From contig CAADRB010000026.1 of NCBI GenBank assembly GCA_900708905.1, positions 1,032,486 to 1,096,485 of the forward strand: a stretch of DNA of 64,000 nucleotides, written 5' to 3'. The stretch comes from Hymenolepis diminuta (Eukaryota > Platyhelminthes > Cestoda > Cyclophyllidea > Hymenolepididae). Positions within the stretch are counted from its first letter, which is position 1. Every line of letters begins with the position of its first letter. This document shows, piece after piece, positions 14,401 to 34,399 of this stretch. The position numbers and the translations under genes were made by a program. The notes below the pieces were generated by a model. It saw nothing but the letters and a program-made list of their open reading frames with translations, was not told where the DNA came from and made no database searches.

Positions 14401-17400
14401 TAAGTTTAATTAGAACGATGCCCTCAAAACTATCTCGAACCATTCAAAACATAATAACAAAAAAGCACAAATCACAATCCGGGTTATAGATAAACTTTAG
14501 AGAATTGGAATTTTAAAATTCACTCAGAAGCGACATTAAAAGCAAAGTATTTCGCAGACAAATTCTAACTGTACATCAATCGAGATGCCAAATACAAAAA
14601 ACCGATTTACTTTACAATGGTAAAGAGAGTGACACAAGCCCTAAATCGTTCAGATCCCACTGTCCGGTAACTAGACTTCAGAGTATTGATTGGCCCACAA
14701 CTGCTTTAGTGAGAGTGAGAGAGGTAGTGAGGGAACAGCCGACTAGTAATAGCCACCTTCTCTTATACAACCACTCATTCACTCATCTACCTATCGCGGC
14801 TTGCTCTATTTTGCGCTTTTTCGCTCCTCCTCCTAATCAAAGCAAATAGATATTGACCCCTTGCCCTAGCTACAAACCAGCAGAGTCTATTCACGTGCAG
14901 GCAGATAGAGTGTTAGAATCTACCCCTCACTCTCTAAAGCACGCCGCTCATTTCTCTCATCCATTTTTCGACTGCATCGGATTTCTGTCAGATCTTCCCA
15001 CAATAACAAATGTGGCAGTGTACTATAGTGTAGCTACTTAGCAAACGTACGTACTTTGTATACATAGACGGGGGGAGGAAGGGAGTGGGAGAAAGAGGGT
15101 GTCAAAGGAACTAGGGGATAATGATTTGTCAGTATTTTCCTCCCTGTTACAATCAATCCGCGTAATATTAGACTAATTTTTACGTTAGTCTAATGATAGA
15201 GCTGGACCGAGAATATTAATAACATCTTATACGACTATCAGGATAGGGCGTGTGGCCACCTAATTTTTTTCACTTGTCCAGTCACCTTCAGAAGAATTAG
15301 GTATATTTTTTTTGGAAGGACAAATGATTACGAGGCTTTGCTTGCGTAAACCGAAATTTAGTGCAATTTTTACTCAATGACTTTCAAAATGAACTCTAAC
15401 TGATCTTAAAGCCCCCAAATATCGGAATCATGAAGGCCCTATGACCATCACACATAAAGTTTCAGATTAATTTTACCTTTCATGAACGAAATCTAAACAC
15501 TGTTCTGGCTTTTAATAAGTACACATCTAACAGTTATATATCGCCTGTCAAAATAGTACATTTGACACGAACTCTAGCCGATCATTTTTTTCCGATTAAA
15601 TAGACTTCATAAGAATTAAAGTAGATGCATAATGATCTAATACTCAATGAGTGACCTACGTATATATGAAGGTATATAAACTCCCACCAATTATTATTCT
15701 CAAGACCTAACACCTAGTCTCGGCAAAATTTCTATGGGAATAATGAAAGACAATGACCTCAAAATGTTCACACCAACATTGTACGAAAAATATCACCGCA
15801 CAACGAACTTACTAAATTTTAAAGAATAGAGATGATGCTCCACTTCTAGATGTTTCAAATCTTGCAAAAGAGAAAGGTAGTCAAGAAGACCCCAACCCCT
15901 GATAAATCAAGACCAAGCGCAATTAGTGTCTCCAAAAGATTAAATAGAAAATGCTGTGCCTTTACTTGACAAATATGAAGAAATGAAATACTAACCTCCA
16001 TCTCCTCAACTTGTTTAAGATGAGCATTACGAATGGTTTGAATAATGCTGCGAGATTCATCCAATTGAGTCCGTAGTGTCTTAACCTCAGAATAGAGAAT
16101 GTTGAATTGGACTTTTAGTGACCTAAAGAGCGGAGATTCCTGAATTAACTCCTCAGGAGGGTCATTGACCTGAAAACAAAGATCATATAAAAAATTAAGG
16201 TTATTAAATGTCCCCGACCTTTTATGTAAAGTTCATTCAAGACATTAATGAATCACACAGGGTAACCTAAATGTACCATATAAAAAGCTCATAAACCATC
16301 CACAAATTAAATATTTAAGAAATCAAAGTTCGAGTGCCTGCTAAACGAACAATAATAGTGCAATCGGAGAATGAAATAAAGCCCTCAGTGGTATAGAACG
16401 TACCGATTTAGAGGTCGACACCAGCTAATACTATTCGACAGAGGTAGTGGAAACTGAATTTCTTACTGAGACTCCACGGTGTCATTTGGTAATGCGGCTC
16501 TCTAACAAACTGACAAGCAAGCTACCGCTATACATTGATACATTAAGCAATCTGCTGGTTAGTACCAGTCAATCTCACCGTTTCTTCAATGGGAGTCTTA
16601 AATGATCTCTAGTACGGCATGTAACGTATTAACTTGTCTAGGAGAAAATCAAAGTATGCAATTTATCATATATTTATCCTTGATAATATTGACATTTTAT
16701 TTTATTTTTTCTTCCCCTTTATATTGAAAATGACTTTCAATTAATAAATTTTTTACCCGAACTAATGAATAATCTTGTACAGCACAATTTTTGACCAAGG
16801 TGACTGGATATCGTTATATAAAGTTCTAACATTAAAGTCTCTTTCCTCTATACTGCTATTCTTTGTGGATATTTAGGGTTTGTTAACTGGAATTATAATA
16901 CAACTAGAGAATACACCTTTACTATATCACGTTTTAGTTTACATTGTCCAATAGAACTATTTAGATGAACAAGCAAGTCACTTGAAGGGGAAGGCAACGA
17001 TACCCGAGTCTCCGCGTCTCAAAGGGAGTTTAACATGTGGTACTACAGTGAGTCCCGATACCACAAAGTATTCATGCACAATTCCGCATCAATGATGCAA
17101 AATATCTTACTACTTTTTTGCCATTTAAATAGTATAGGACCTAAATAACCCACCTGCATACTGAGTTTGGCGCATTCAGCCACTTTTCCCTCATGTTGTC
17201 TTTGCAGACGTTCCAGTTCAGTGAGGCGATTAGCGGCCAACTCACGTTGTTCCTCCAACTCGCAAAGCATATCGTTGAACTTGCTCTTCGTCACACCCGG
17301 CAACCCGCTGTTTGTGTCCTCAGAGCCTTCTGAGAGAAAATAAATAAAAAGTTAGAACACTGACAATGATTTAGACATATGTAACCAACTAAATTCAAAT

Positions 17401-20400
17401 TAATTAAACAGAGGAAGCATACGAAAATTTCTCCAATCAAGAAACTCGCATTCAGCTGACCTTTAATTGAGTAATTTTTATCACGCTATGCCACAGGTGC
17501 ACATAACAGCATCAATTCTTAGGCAAATTTTAACTAACATTTTGCGAAATCAGATGGAGACCTGCGAATTTTTATGAACCATTACTTAATTCTTTAAATC
17601 GACTACATTATCACTAACTCTATTAAGAAATAAATGGTTCGCTAACGTTTGGCGCAACGAGCGTATAAATTCCTCTTTATTTTGCATAAGCAAATTAGGT
17701 ATACACAAGTAATATTATGAGACTATAGAGCACCAATTCTGTGGCGATTTCGCTTGCATTTGGAGCATATTAGGTAATTCAGATTTCTACTCCATGAAGT
17801 ATTAGAATAATCACTCAGACACAAAAAACTAAGCTGACTTATAATTTTTCTTAAGTACATCCTTAATAACAAAACCGGACGATTTCCCAGCGTTTCACTG
17901 CGGTAATCAGACGACATATTTCTATAGTTAATATGCATTGACTACAAATTTACATTGTGAAGACGTGGGGGAGTTGCAAAATAATCGTATTTGTGTGAAT
18001 TCAGGATTGTATTGCTTATAGTTAGATAGACTTGTCTTAATGAATAATCCTACGTAGTTTTTCAAGAACCTAACAACATGCACAGTCCAAAACCGATGTT
18101 TTGATAAACAGAATGAGAATAAACATATCTTAAAAGTGGAAGCAACATCGGAGCGAACCGTTAATTATGGTCAAGAAACCGCACACACAAAAGGGAAAGG
18201 GACTTAAATTGTTTTGGCTCAGCAAATACGATAAACGAGCACATGGCTGCTTAATTTGATGACATATGAGAAAATAAAGACGATCACAACTCAGTCAAAA
18301 ATTGAATTCAGCACAGCGCACTACGAAGCGGTTGCCTAATATGGGTAAACTTCGACACTCCCAGAGTTACTGAATGCGGTATTTCAGTTTAGCACGACTA
18401 GTCACTCCTGTTTTTTCAATACATAAAGGAAATAAGATAATAAAAATTACTAGTTTCAACAGTTCCATCATTTTATATATTCTGTATTTTTAAGATAGAG
18501 CCCCTCATGATGTGATTATTGGTGCTTTAGGTTATTAAGAGATTACTCAGGAAAAGCTAATTCAGAAAGCAAAACTAATTAAAACTACCGATAAATGTTT
18601 TTACACTTGAAATGAATCGTGGAAGTCCAGCTTCATATCAGAACAAACAAACAGTGACAACCGGTAATACGATTAGTACCTTTTCTACATGAAGTAAACG
18701 AACAAATAAACGTTTTAACAATTTAAATCGAATTTATAAAATAGAAAGATAGGCGTACCACCAGGAGAACCAGATGTGCCCTTGAATGCGGCCAATTCCT
18801 CTTCTAGGGCTTTCTTAGATTGTTGAGCATCGTAGAGACGATGATCAAGAATAGCAAGTTGGGAGGTCGATTGTTGAAGTTTGTACTCTAAATCCTCGTA
18901 CTTTGCTTTCCATTCATCTGCCGAGTCCGAATTGGCTTGGCACTTATCTTGTAGTTCGCGAACCTAAAAAGACAAGGAGGAGCAAATAAGGAGCAATGGA
19001 AAGCATGGCGAGATCAAGTTTAAGAGTGAAAGCAGTTTTAGAAACTGGAAAAAGGATCTTTCAACCACCCTAAAACAGATAAGAGCACAATTTTTCGATC
19101 AATATTAAAATACATCGATCATTTTTAGTTACCAAGTTGAAAAGTACGACCCGAATCTATTAAACTCCCCCCCCCCCTCCGGTAAAAGTACTTTTAGAAA
19201 TAAGCCGGAAAGGGGAGGGTGATGAATTAAAATGCACTTTTAGACGTACTTAGGATCTCAAATTAATGCAGATGTGACAATATCCCCGTCAGAATCTGTA
19301 GCACCACGGTCAGTGGAATCTAGATAAACTATATTATGTGAAAGTCAAGTTCACTAAATATTTCACGTATTTACAGAGCGATCTACTTATAAGCTTATAG
19401 CATATTTCAAAACATAACTTCTTACAGTATCCCACAGAAAATTTCATGATCCAGTTCGAAGAAAATGAAGGCGATCAGGGAACATCTACCTAACGGCAAA
19501 ACTTCTACCGAACTCTCACAAGCGGAGTTACGATTGAAACAAATTTGGCAAAATGCGAATTAAATCATCAATAACACCAACTGTCAAATGTTGGGAAAAC
19601 TTTTGTTGCGATCCCCATTCCAGACGCGGTGGAAGAACACCTCATCTTCGCTTTATTAAGAAAGTATCCTGTTTATATATTATATATAGGGACAAAATAT
19701 CTACAAAGTATGTTCTGTTAAGGGAATCTCCATAATTTCTGCGTGGAACATTGAAAATACTTGATGGCGCCTTGTATCATAGATTATTCGTGTTGTAATA
19801 CATAAACAGCAATTTTAGAACAACTAATTCAAGAAAAGTTGGATTCAATGATCCTAAATGCAGATGATAAAATGCTTCAAAAATACAGGAGAGATTACGG
19901 TACTATGAAGACAACAAATGTCAAAAAAGCATCATAAAAGGAAAATGTCGAAAAGATACAACCTACCGGATAATATTTACAATCTTTGACGAGGTTATTG
20001 AGAAAAGATATACTTAAACAATGGCAAAGATAGTTTTAATGAAATACAAGTTTTTTACGTTATAAAGGAACACTTGCATGAAGACCCTGCTGCCGGTGTT
20101 TGGCGTGCATGCTGGTGCTAAGATTTTGAAGTCTCCCATTCTCGGCTGAGAGTAATGTGACTTCTTCACGAAGCGCTGCAATAATTTTTTCACTCGGATT
20201 TGACTCACCACCGCTAGGAGGCATATTTATGTTCTCACCTTCCGCTTTTGTTTCGTCTGCTTGAGAAGTGGAAGACTTAGCTTTCTCCAAAAGCAAACAT
20301 CGGAGATGGCTTTGATGAGCTACGAGCCTAACGGAAAAGAGAACAGTTTGATAATTGTTAAGCCTAACAATCATCATGGATAGAGGTGTAGCATGCTTAA

Positions 20401-21820
20401 GCAACTATAAGGAAAAAATTAGACCTGAACTTTTGATCAATTCATTTAGTAATTTATTGGATGTTAACCGATAGTATCAAGCCCGTGATCTCCGAATTGG
20501 CGGACGCACACGCTGACTACTATGCTGCCGATGGTTTAAAGAAAACACGTGGAAAAACAATGTGACATCCAGATCCCATGAATCTGACTATATCGCGTGG
20601 CGACCTGAATAAGAAGGCTTCCATCTCTAACTTTCCCGAACCATTGTAATCCACCAGTATAATACATTGTGACCTAATTAAGACATGTTCTCTGGATCGT
20701 TCTGGGTTGCACCTATTGCGCAAAACGTATTGGTTGAAAGAGACTGATTGATAATTTCATTTATTTTCATTCTTCATGCAAAGGAAATTACAGCTGTAGT
20801 CTTTGGCGAAAACGTTTTTGACCTTAGATAAATAAACCAATACCTATCCCAGAAAAATGACCTCCCCATTAAAATTTCTAGATAAATATGACGTAGAAAC
20901 CGCTTCAAAAACATTAAAAGAGAAGTGGTTAAGAATAGTCACTGTTTCAAACGTCATGAGTGAATCAAGAAGAGGCATAATAATAAGGAAGAAACACGAT
21001 AAGTCAGTGAAGTATATAGATTTAGCAATTAATTTTAAATATGATCTCAAATATGTGTTAAATACTAGATAAATCCTAAAACGCCAGGAAAAATGCGTAT
21101 ATTTAAGTATCACTACTATAGTACAAAATAAACGGAATCATATACTACTGGGAAAAGCACTTACCTTTCAATGGAAGTTAGCAACCTGGCTATGATACGC
21201 TTAGAAAAGTGGACACGTTGTTGAAGCTTCTCCGGAACTTCTTCCTTCTCCCATGAAGCCAACTGCTTCAGGAAAGAATCTGCTGAGTCGGAGACTATAA
21301 AAAGAGACAGAAGAAAAGCAGTACAAGTACGAAATAAACACGCCTTAATAAATGGGGAAGAACAAAGTCATACTTTTTTCATCAACGTCGACTTCACAGC
21401 GTTGAAGCAAAAGGAGACAGTCTTCATCCAGCTAGAAGTTCACGAAGAATAAATTAAAGGTGTATTAATGTGACAAAATGAGGATATAGGGGGCTGAATA
21501 GAAACCTGATTCCAATATCGATTCACGACACAAAGCAGAGCATCATCCTTAGCCTGTCTATTCTCCAATTGCTCAATTCGCTGTCTTAAATCACTAATGG
21601 CAGAACGTTTCTCCGAGAGGGCCTCATAGAGTTTCTTATTTTGTAACTGAAGAGTGCGTTTATCCAACTCCTCAAGCGATCGGACACTTCGAAAAAGAAC
21701 CAGTTCCGAACCGGACAAGAATGGTCGCTTTGGAGTCGATACACCGATGTCCCCTCTCACCGCTGCAGCTGCACTTGAAGACTGCGCCGACGAAGTCACA
21801 GAATGTCCTCGTTTTGACAT
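141..21820 (-). CDS. BRE1: BRE1 E3 ubiquitin-protein ligase (RNF20/RNF40 homologue), 14 exons, about 1101 aa
   Basis: Homologue of RNF20/RNF40 (Bre1), the RING E3 that works with Rad6/UBE2 enzymes to monoubiquitinate histone H2B in the nucleus. Exons, first to last: 21506-21820, 21374-21431, 21165-21294, 20078-20327, 18759-18963, 17154-17329, 15996-16169, 13297-13806, 10760-10846, 9948-10619, 9639-9863, 2742-2966, 1662-1763, 141-317. Phases close exactly (3306 nt). The N-terminal VVNRYWNQ stretch, the central coiled-coil segments ([17 protein letters not shown] near residues 467-483; [13 protein letters not shown] at 860-872) and the C-terminal RING match the family. The protein is longer than human RNF20 (975 aa), partly through a low-complexity insert with eight prolines at residues 783-790. 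The start is the first ATG of the exon that resembles the family N-terminus; a TTTTTAG acceptor lies six bases upstream. Introns 4 and 11 have GC donors. The 10760/10619 junction is the least certain, because its donor (CAC|GTTTTA) is weak. Confidence 0.93.
4229..4285. repeat. degenerate dispersed repeat, copy A
   Basis: Begins GCATCATGGAGCCTCTCTGA and continues through ATTCTGTCA. A similar stretch starts with GCATCATGGAG at 23488-23545. Both copies lie in introns (BRE1 intron 11, S6K intron 9). Aligned by eye only, and of unknown family. Confidence 0.5.
10155..10178 (-). repeat. octaproline tract in BRE1 exon 10
   Basis: Eight consecutive proline codons (residues 783-790) in a Ser/Pro/Thr-rich linker that interrupts the coiled-coil. 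More prolines follow (HPLMPPIP). The linker runs roughly from residue 700 to 800 and is where most of the extra length relative to vertebrate RNF20 lies. It is probably a flexible, disordered spacer and a possible SH3/WW ligand (inference). Confidence 0.85.
11403..11428. repeat. (TA)13 microsatellite
   Basis: Perfect TA dinucleotide run inside the BRE1 intron between exons 8 and 9. A simple repeat, likely polymorphic. Confidence 0.95.
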
Positions 21821-22509
21821 TCAAAACTAAAAAGTGAAATTTAATATATTGAGGACTAGAACACAAACATTCTAATAGCCAAAAGAAAAAGAACAATGAC
21901 AACGTTGTCAAGCGAATGGATTTTTATTGTGCTAGGCAGTTACAGATTTCTCGCTTTCCTTGCTTGAGACGATTTAAATGAAAAGAGAAAGAGGTATACT
22001 GTTGCTCACAAGAACTTTTAAAGCATAAACAAGGACCTGCGAGTTCACATCAGTGATAGTAATATAAGATTTAGTAGTAGTCGAGAGATATAAAAAAGAC
22101 AAGGGAGAATGAGTTGGTTGTAGTCCCAAAGTCGTAGAGAAAAAAAGAGAAGGAATAGAAGACAAGGCAAGACACCTCACAAACCCACACCACTTAAGCG
22201 GGGACTAGAGTTCAAGATTTTGTTTTCGAATAGCATGTAGAAGAGCAACAACCTGAATAAAATGCAGATCTCTACATATGCATATATGATTCGTCATTAT
22301 GATCGCGCGCTTTCATTAATCAGTAGCAGTAATAGACACCTCTCATCATCGTCACTTCATAGAAGGGATCAAAAGGTGAGAGGTAAGGGAGGTTTCAAGT
22401 AGACTTAATAGAGAAGAATAATTGGCACACTGTCAATGTAAGGATTGGGAGGTAGTGGAGGGAGGGAGATATCTTTACACACGGGCGGATGGATACGACC
22501 AACAAACAA
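21821..22509. other. short intergenic region between S6K (3' end) and BRE1 (5' end)
   Basis: 689 bp separates two minus-strand genes. It should hold the S6K 3' UTR and the BRE1 5' UTR/promoter. On the minus strand a TTTTTAG acceptor abuts the BRE1 start codon, and an AATAAA lies at 21923-21928. No protein-coding exon is recognised here. Confidence 0.7.
21923..21928 (-). terminator. candidate polyadenylation signal AATAAA for S6K
   Basis: Minus-strand AATAAA about 580 nt after the S6K stop and roughly 100 bp before the BRE1 ATG. It is the only AATAAA I saw on this strand in the interval. Functional use is inferred. Confidence 0.35.
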
Positions 22510-30153
<7,644 letters not shown>

Positions 30154-33100
30154 TTTCACATAAAAACAATGTGAGACCTGTCAAATTGAGTCGACCGAGC
30201 AATTGGCAATTAATATAAACAAAACTGGATCGAGTAATTCCGTATGGTTACCATTTTTAGACTTACCATATATGTTTATAGGCATTTAAGTAACTTACAG
30301 CTATAATACTGCTTAACGTACATATAATTTACATATCTAATAAATTTTGTTGAATGAATGAAAATTTTGCGGAGTTGCCTTGCTTCATAAACGCAATCAA
30401 AGTGTTCATACATGGTGTTCGTTAGGTTGTTCGTATTCTTTTATACGAAATTACGTATAAATACTTTCTATGCAATAGGTAAATTGTTTCTCAATCTCAT
30501 TTATGTGAAAATACAAAATCAAGATTCAGGTTTTCACACATGCATTTTCATAGAGTGTTCAGCGTTGATAAATAATATCTAATAATACGAGGATTAAAAT
30601 CTCTTTAACACAAGATTTAACTCATTGTTGAATTGATATGTTCAGACTAAATTGAGGTTGATAACAATAAAAGCCATACATTAAAATAATTTTAACGTTT
30701 TGTGTTGCGATTAAAGTAATAAATACATACGGACATTATTGTCGTAATATGATTTGCTCAAATAGGATGCCACTGTTATTGATTTTAAAAATTAATTTGC
30801 TCAATCTGTGATTGGCTATGCAAATATTGCAACGGCTTGCAATATGTTAACTAATGGACACAACACGCATTCCTAATTATTGTGTTTACACAAAGCATTA
30901 TTTTATTTCTTACTCACTCTAAAAGTCTAGTTTCAAATTTAATTTTTATGGAGCAAATTCTACTTTAACACAGATGGCAGTATACATTAGTATTCTGTTT
31001 GTAAAGTATATTTTTCCATCTCCCTTGATTTGTATTTCGGAAGGTGATATAATTTGCTCTTCCCTGTAGCATATCGTAACTGACTCTTAGATTTCCTAAG
31101 ATATCGCACTAAAGTTGGAAAACAAAGAATCTTACGCGTAAGAATTATTTTTTGAAAAATATTATTTACATACATATAACAGAAAGAAAAATCACTTTTA
31201 TACATGCCTCTATTGATTTAAAGCAGCACACAAAATTCTCATGTTAATTACTGCACTCTGCTCTTGTATAATTTATTGTAAAATCCTTCTCTTTCATGCT
31301 TTACCTAAAATGAAATGTAGACTGGCATTGTAAGGAGATCTAGTGTCACTAAGCCATGTCAGAAGTAGGTGGTTTACAAATTAATATCGAATACTGGAAC
31401 TAAATTTAAAATTTATTAAATTGATGGGGTATAGGAGTAGTTACTAAGAATCGGCAGCTAGCAACAACAAAAAATAGTTCTAAAACTTGAATACAAGAGT
31501 TGTGTAGGCCAAAGTGCATTGGTTAAGCCACAATTAGGATTCAAAAGAATAAGGGAGGGCTGAGGAACAGAAGAGGTAAGAGAGAAGTGAAAGAATCGAT
31601 AATTGACAAGCGTGTATCTGCTCGTGGATGTTTTTAAGGTGTAAAAAGGCATTATATCATCTCATATAGGAGGAGCTGTATTAACAGATGGTATGGTTCT
31701 GAACATCGCCACGAGAACAGTGAATTTTTGCAATGCCTGTTCAAGAACCACTTAATTAGCTTACTCCGATAGTCAAAATAAACCATTTGAAGAAACGATA
31801 GCTATCTAGGGGACGTTTGAGTTTACGGTAGGGTCAATCACTTCAAGCACTTCAGTCTGTGGGGTCGAGATAATTAGGCCTCAGTTATTAGCGATGGCAT
31901 AAATATAAATTTTAGGAATGCATAGTGGGTCATCCTTCAGTGGACCGACGCTATTTATAAGTGTAAGAACAAGAGAAGACTTTCGTTATTGCCGAAAAAA
32001 CCACCTCACTTCATTGATAAAAGTATTACGAATCATTCATTCGTTCATCATCGGTCATATTCTCATTATTAGCACCAATATACATATATGGATCTTTCAT
32101 GATCATCAATTGTTTATTGTCATCTGCGTTGTAATTCTCCTCTTTACATATCTGGTAAATTAAGTTAAATTAAACCGCATGACAAAAAAATAATACATTT
32201 AACAACTTTTATCTAGATCGTTTATTATTATTATTACAGAGATTGAAAAAGTTGATCTATTACTGAACCGTTATGCTTTCAAGACATTCTATTAAGAAAT
32301 TTTATCGGGCTTAGAATGCTTAGTAAAAGAAAACTAGTCACCCATTAACCATAAATAAATAGTTCAGTTCATGTTCAAAATAACTATGAGGAAAATCATT
32401 TTTTCTATTACGCGGAGGAGAATTGCACATTCTTTTCGGGACAAGTTTGAGATAGATTATTAAAGAATATTATTCTTGATCGAATTTCCAAAATGTGATG
32501 TGGGCTATCGTTATTATTTGCCCCCCTCTGTGGGATACTGCTATAGCCAGCAGATATCTATCAACACATGGCAATTAGAAATGATCGACGGGCGATAAGA
32601 TCTCCAATATAGTGTCCGCAGGCGGTCTCACTGTGTGTTTGTGTATTTGCACATAGATACCTAAACAAGTGTCTCCCACCACGTCGAGACTCCCATGACG
32701 GAACATAACTGACGTCTAACGAAGAAATGTTTTGTATATAAATCTAAACTATTTATCAATAAATTAGAGAGCCCTTCTGATCTAGTGACACGAGTGATTT
32801 GGCCTATTCCACCTGTTCAATCGATGTGGGCCTGTTCTACGCAGCGTTATCAAATTAACTATTGAGTATTCCGTCTAATTCGAATTTGATCTCATGAATA
32901 TTCTCCTCTATTTATCTCTTTATTGTTCTGTAAATCTTATTCTTATTTTCAATAAAAAGCCGAATAACCAGTAAGTATTTGTAAGCACATTTGCCTCTTT
33001 ATTAATTAATACAAAGTATTTATGAATGTATGTAAGAGTAGATTTTACTTTAAAGATTACATCCTGGTTCATGATTTTAAAAGGCGGAAAGGTCACTTTA

Positions 33101-33954
33101 GATTGCATATAATTGAAATAAAGTTCATATGAGCCAATGTGTTGGTTGCTCAGAATATCTCTCAGTAATATGTACAGAATTACATATTTTCAGTTCTTCA
33201 TTCAGCGACCTCTCTCTTAAAAAAACTATATGTACAAATAATTATGCCCGCTTTGATTGCTACGGAGCATAATTTTGTGTTGATGATAAAAATTTCATTT
33301 CGACGAATAGAATTAAGCAGCCTAAGTCCAGTAAAATAGATAGGATCGATTAAACCTAAGGCCGACATACATACATTCAATCTAGAAAGTTTAAAATAAC
33401 GGTTAAATAAGTGTTTTTTTGGTTATTTGCTATTAAAATACTTAAAAATTTTAATGTTACTTAAAAATAATGCAAATTTGTAGTTTTATTTGATACAAAC
33501 GTCAACAATGATTAGAATATTCAATATCATCAGCGCCAGCATTGAATTTCTATTTGGCGGCATCGATTTGACGGACATTTAAGTTGTATGTGTTGTGATT
33601 AATTTTTTAATGATATCTCACTTTAATTGAGTAATGATGGTTTTTGCTTTCTAATTTATTTAACCCTTTATCGCGAATGACAATAAATTCTCTGTAGTGT
33701 TTTTCACTTATCATTAAATTAGTCTTTTTGTTATCTTGCTTATTTCATCCTTTAATGAGTAAAAATTGAATGAAATGTCGTGTTTATTTTAATATACTTA
33801 AAAATTTGTCGCAATATTAGGCTTAACTTTTGCTTGTATGTACCTCAGTTTTCAATCATTTTAAATACTTCATATACTCATTTTTCTGTCACGTAGTTCA
33901 TATTCATTTATCATGATTTTCCTATTTTATGGATCTGATTTATAATCCTAACAG
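30154..33954. other. divergent intergenic/promoter region between S6K and the BAZ1B-like gene
   Basis: About 3.8 kb of AT-rich sequence between two divergently transcribed genes. I see no exon with family similarity and good splice sites. Only short chance reading frames and AT-rich simple sequence are present (for example a TTATTATTATTA run near 32222). Promoters of both genes, and perhaps 5' UTR exons, must lie here, but no specific element can be assigned. Confidence 0.6.
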
Positions 33955-34399
33955 ATGCCGCTTCTGGGAAATCGCCCTCATTTACTGAACGCCACTGTTC
34001 GGAAGTCCAAAAAGGCAGGTGAAGAAGCCCCGACCTACCAATATATCGTTCCGGAGACAAAGGAAATATGTGCTTCTGAGGACGAACTTAGACGTAAGAC
34101 CACAATATATGAATCCAAAATTTGGACTTGTCGGGTTACTGGCAAAGCAAATTTGACTTATAAAGAGGCTCTCAAATCAGAGCGCGACACTTTACATATT
34201 CTTAAGCAGTCCATATTGGATTATCATCGTGGTATGATTCTCCAAATTGTTCACACGAGTAAGTCGGTCATTTGTTTACCTTTCGTTTCGCCATAGGTTC
34301 ATCCCCTCTTGAACCCCTAACGACAGAGTGTTGGACGAGGATACACGAACGGTTTGCAGTTGGTGAACCCGTTTTGTTGAAAGTTGATTCAAATAAACC
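33955..34399 (+). other. WAC domain exons of the BAZ1B-like gene
   Basis: Exons 1 and 2 (33955-34258, 34297-34399). The protein begins MPLLGNRPH and contains SKIWTCRVTGKANLTYKEAL, the signature of the WAC domain of BAZ1A/BAZ1B, which binds DNA in ACF1 and is reported to carry kinase activity in WSTF. The block ends with RFAVGEPV, which also fits BAZ1B. The introns on either side of exon 2 are only 38 and 40 nt. Confidence 0.85.
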
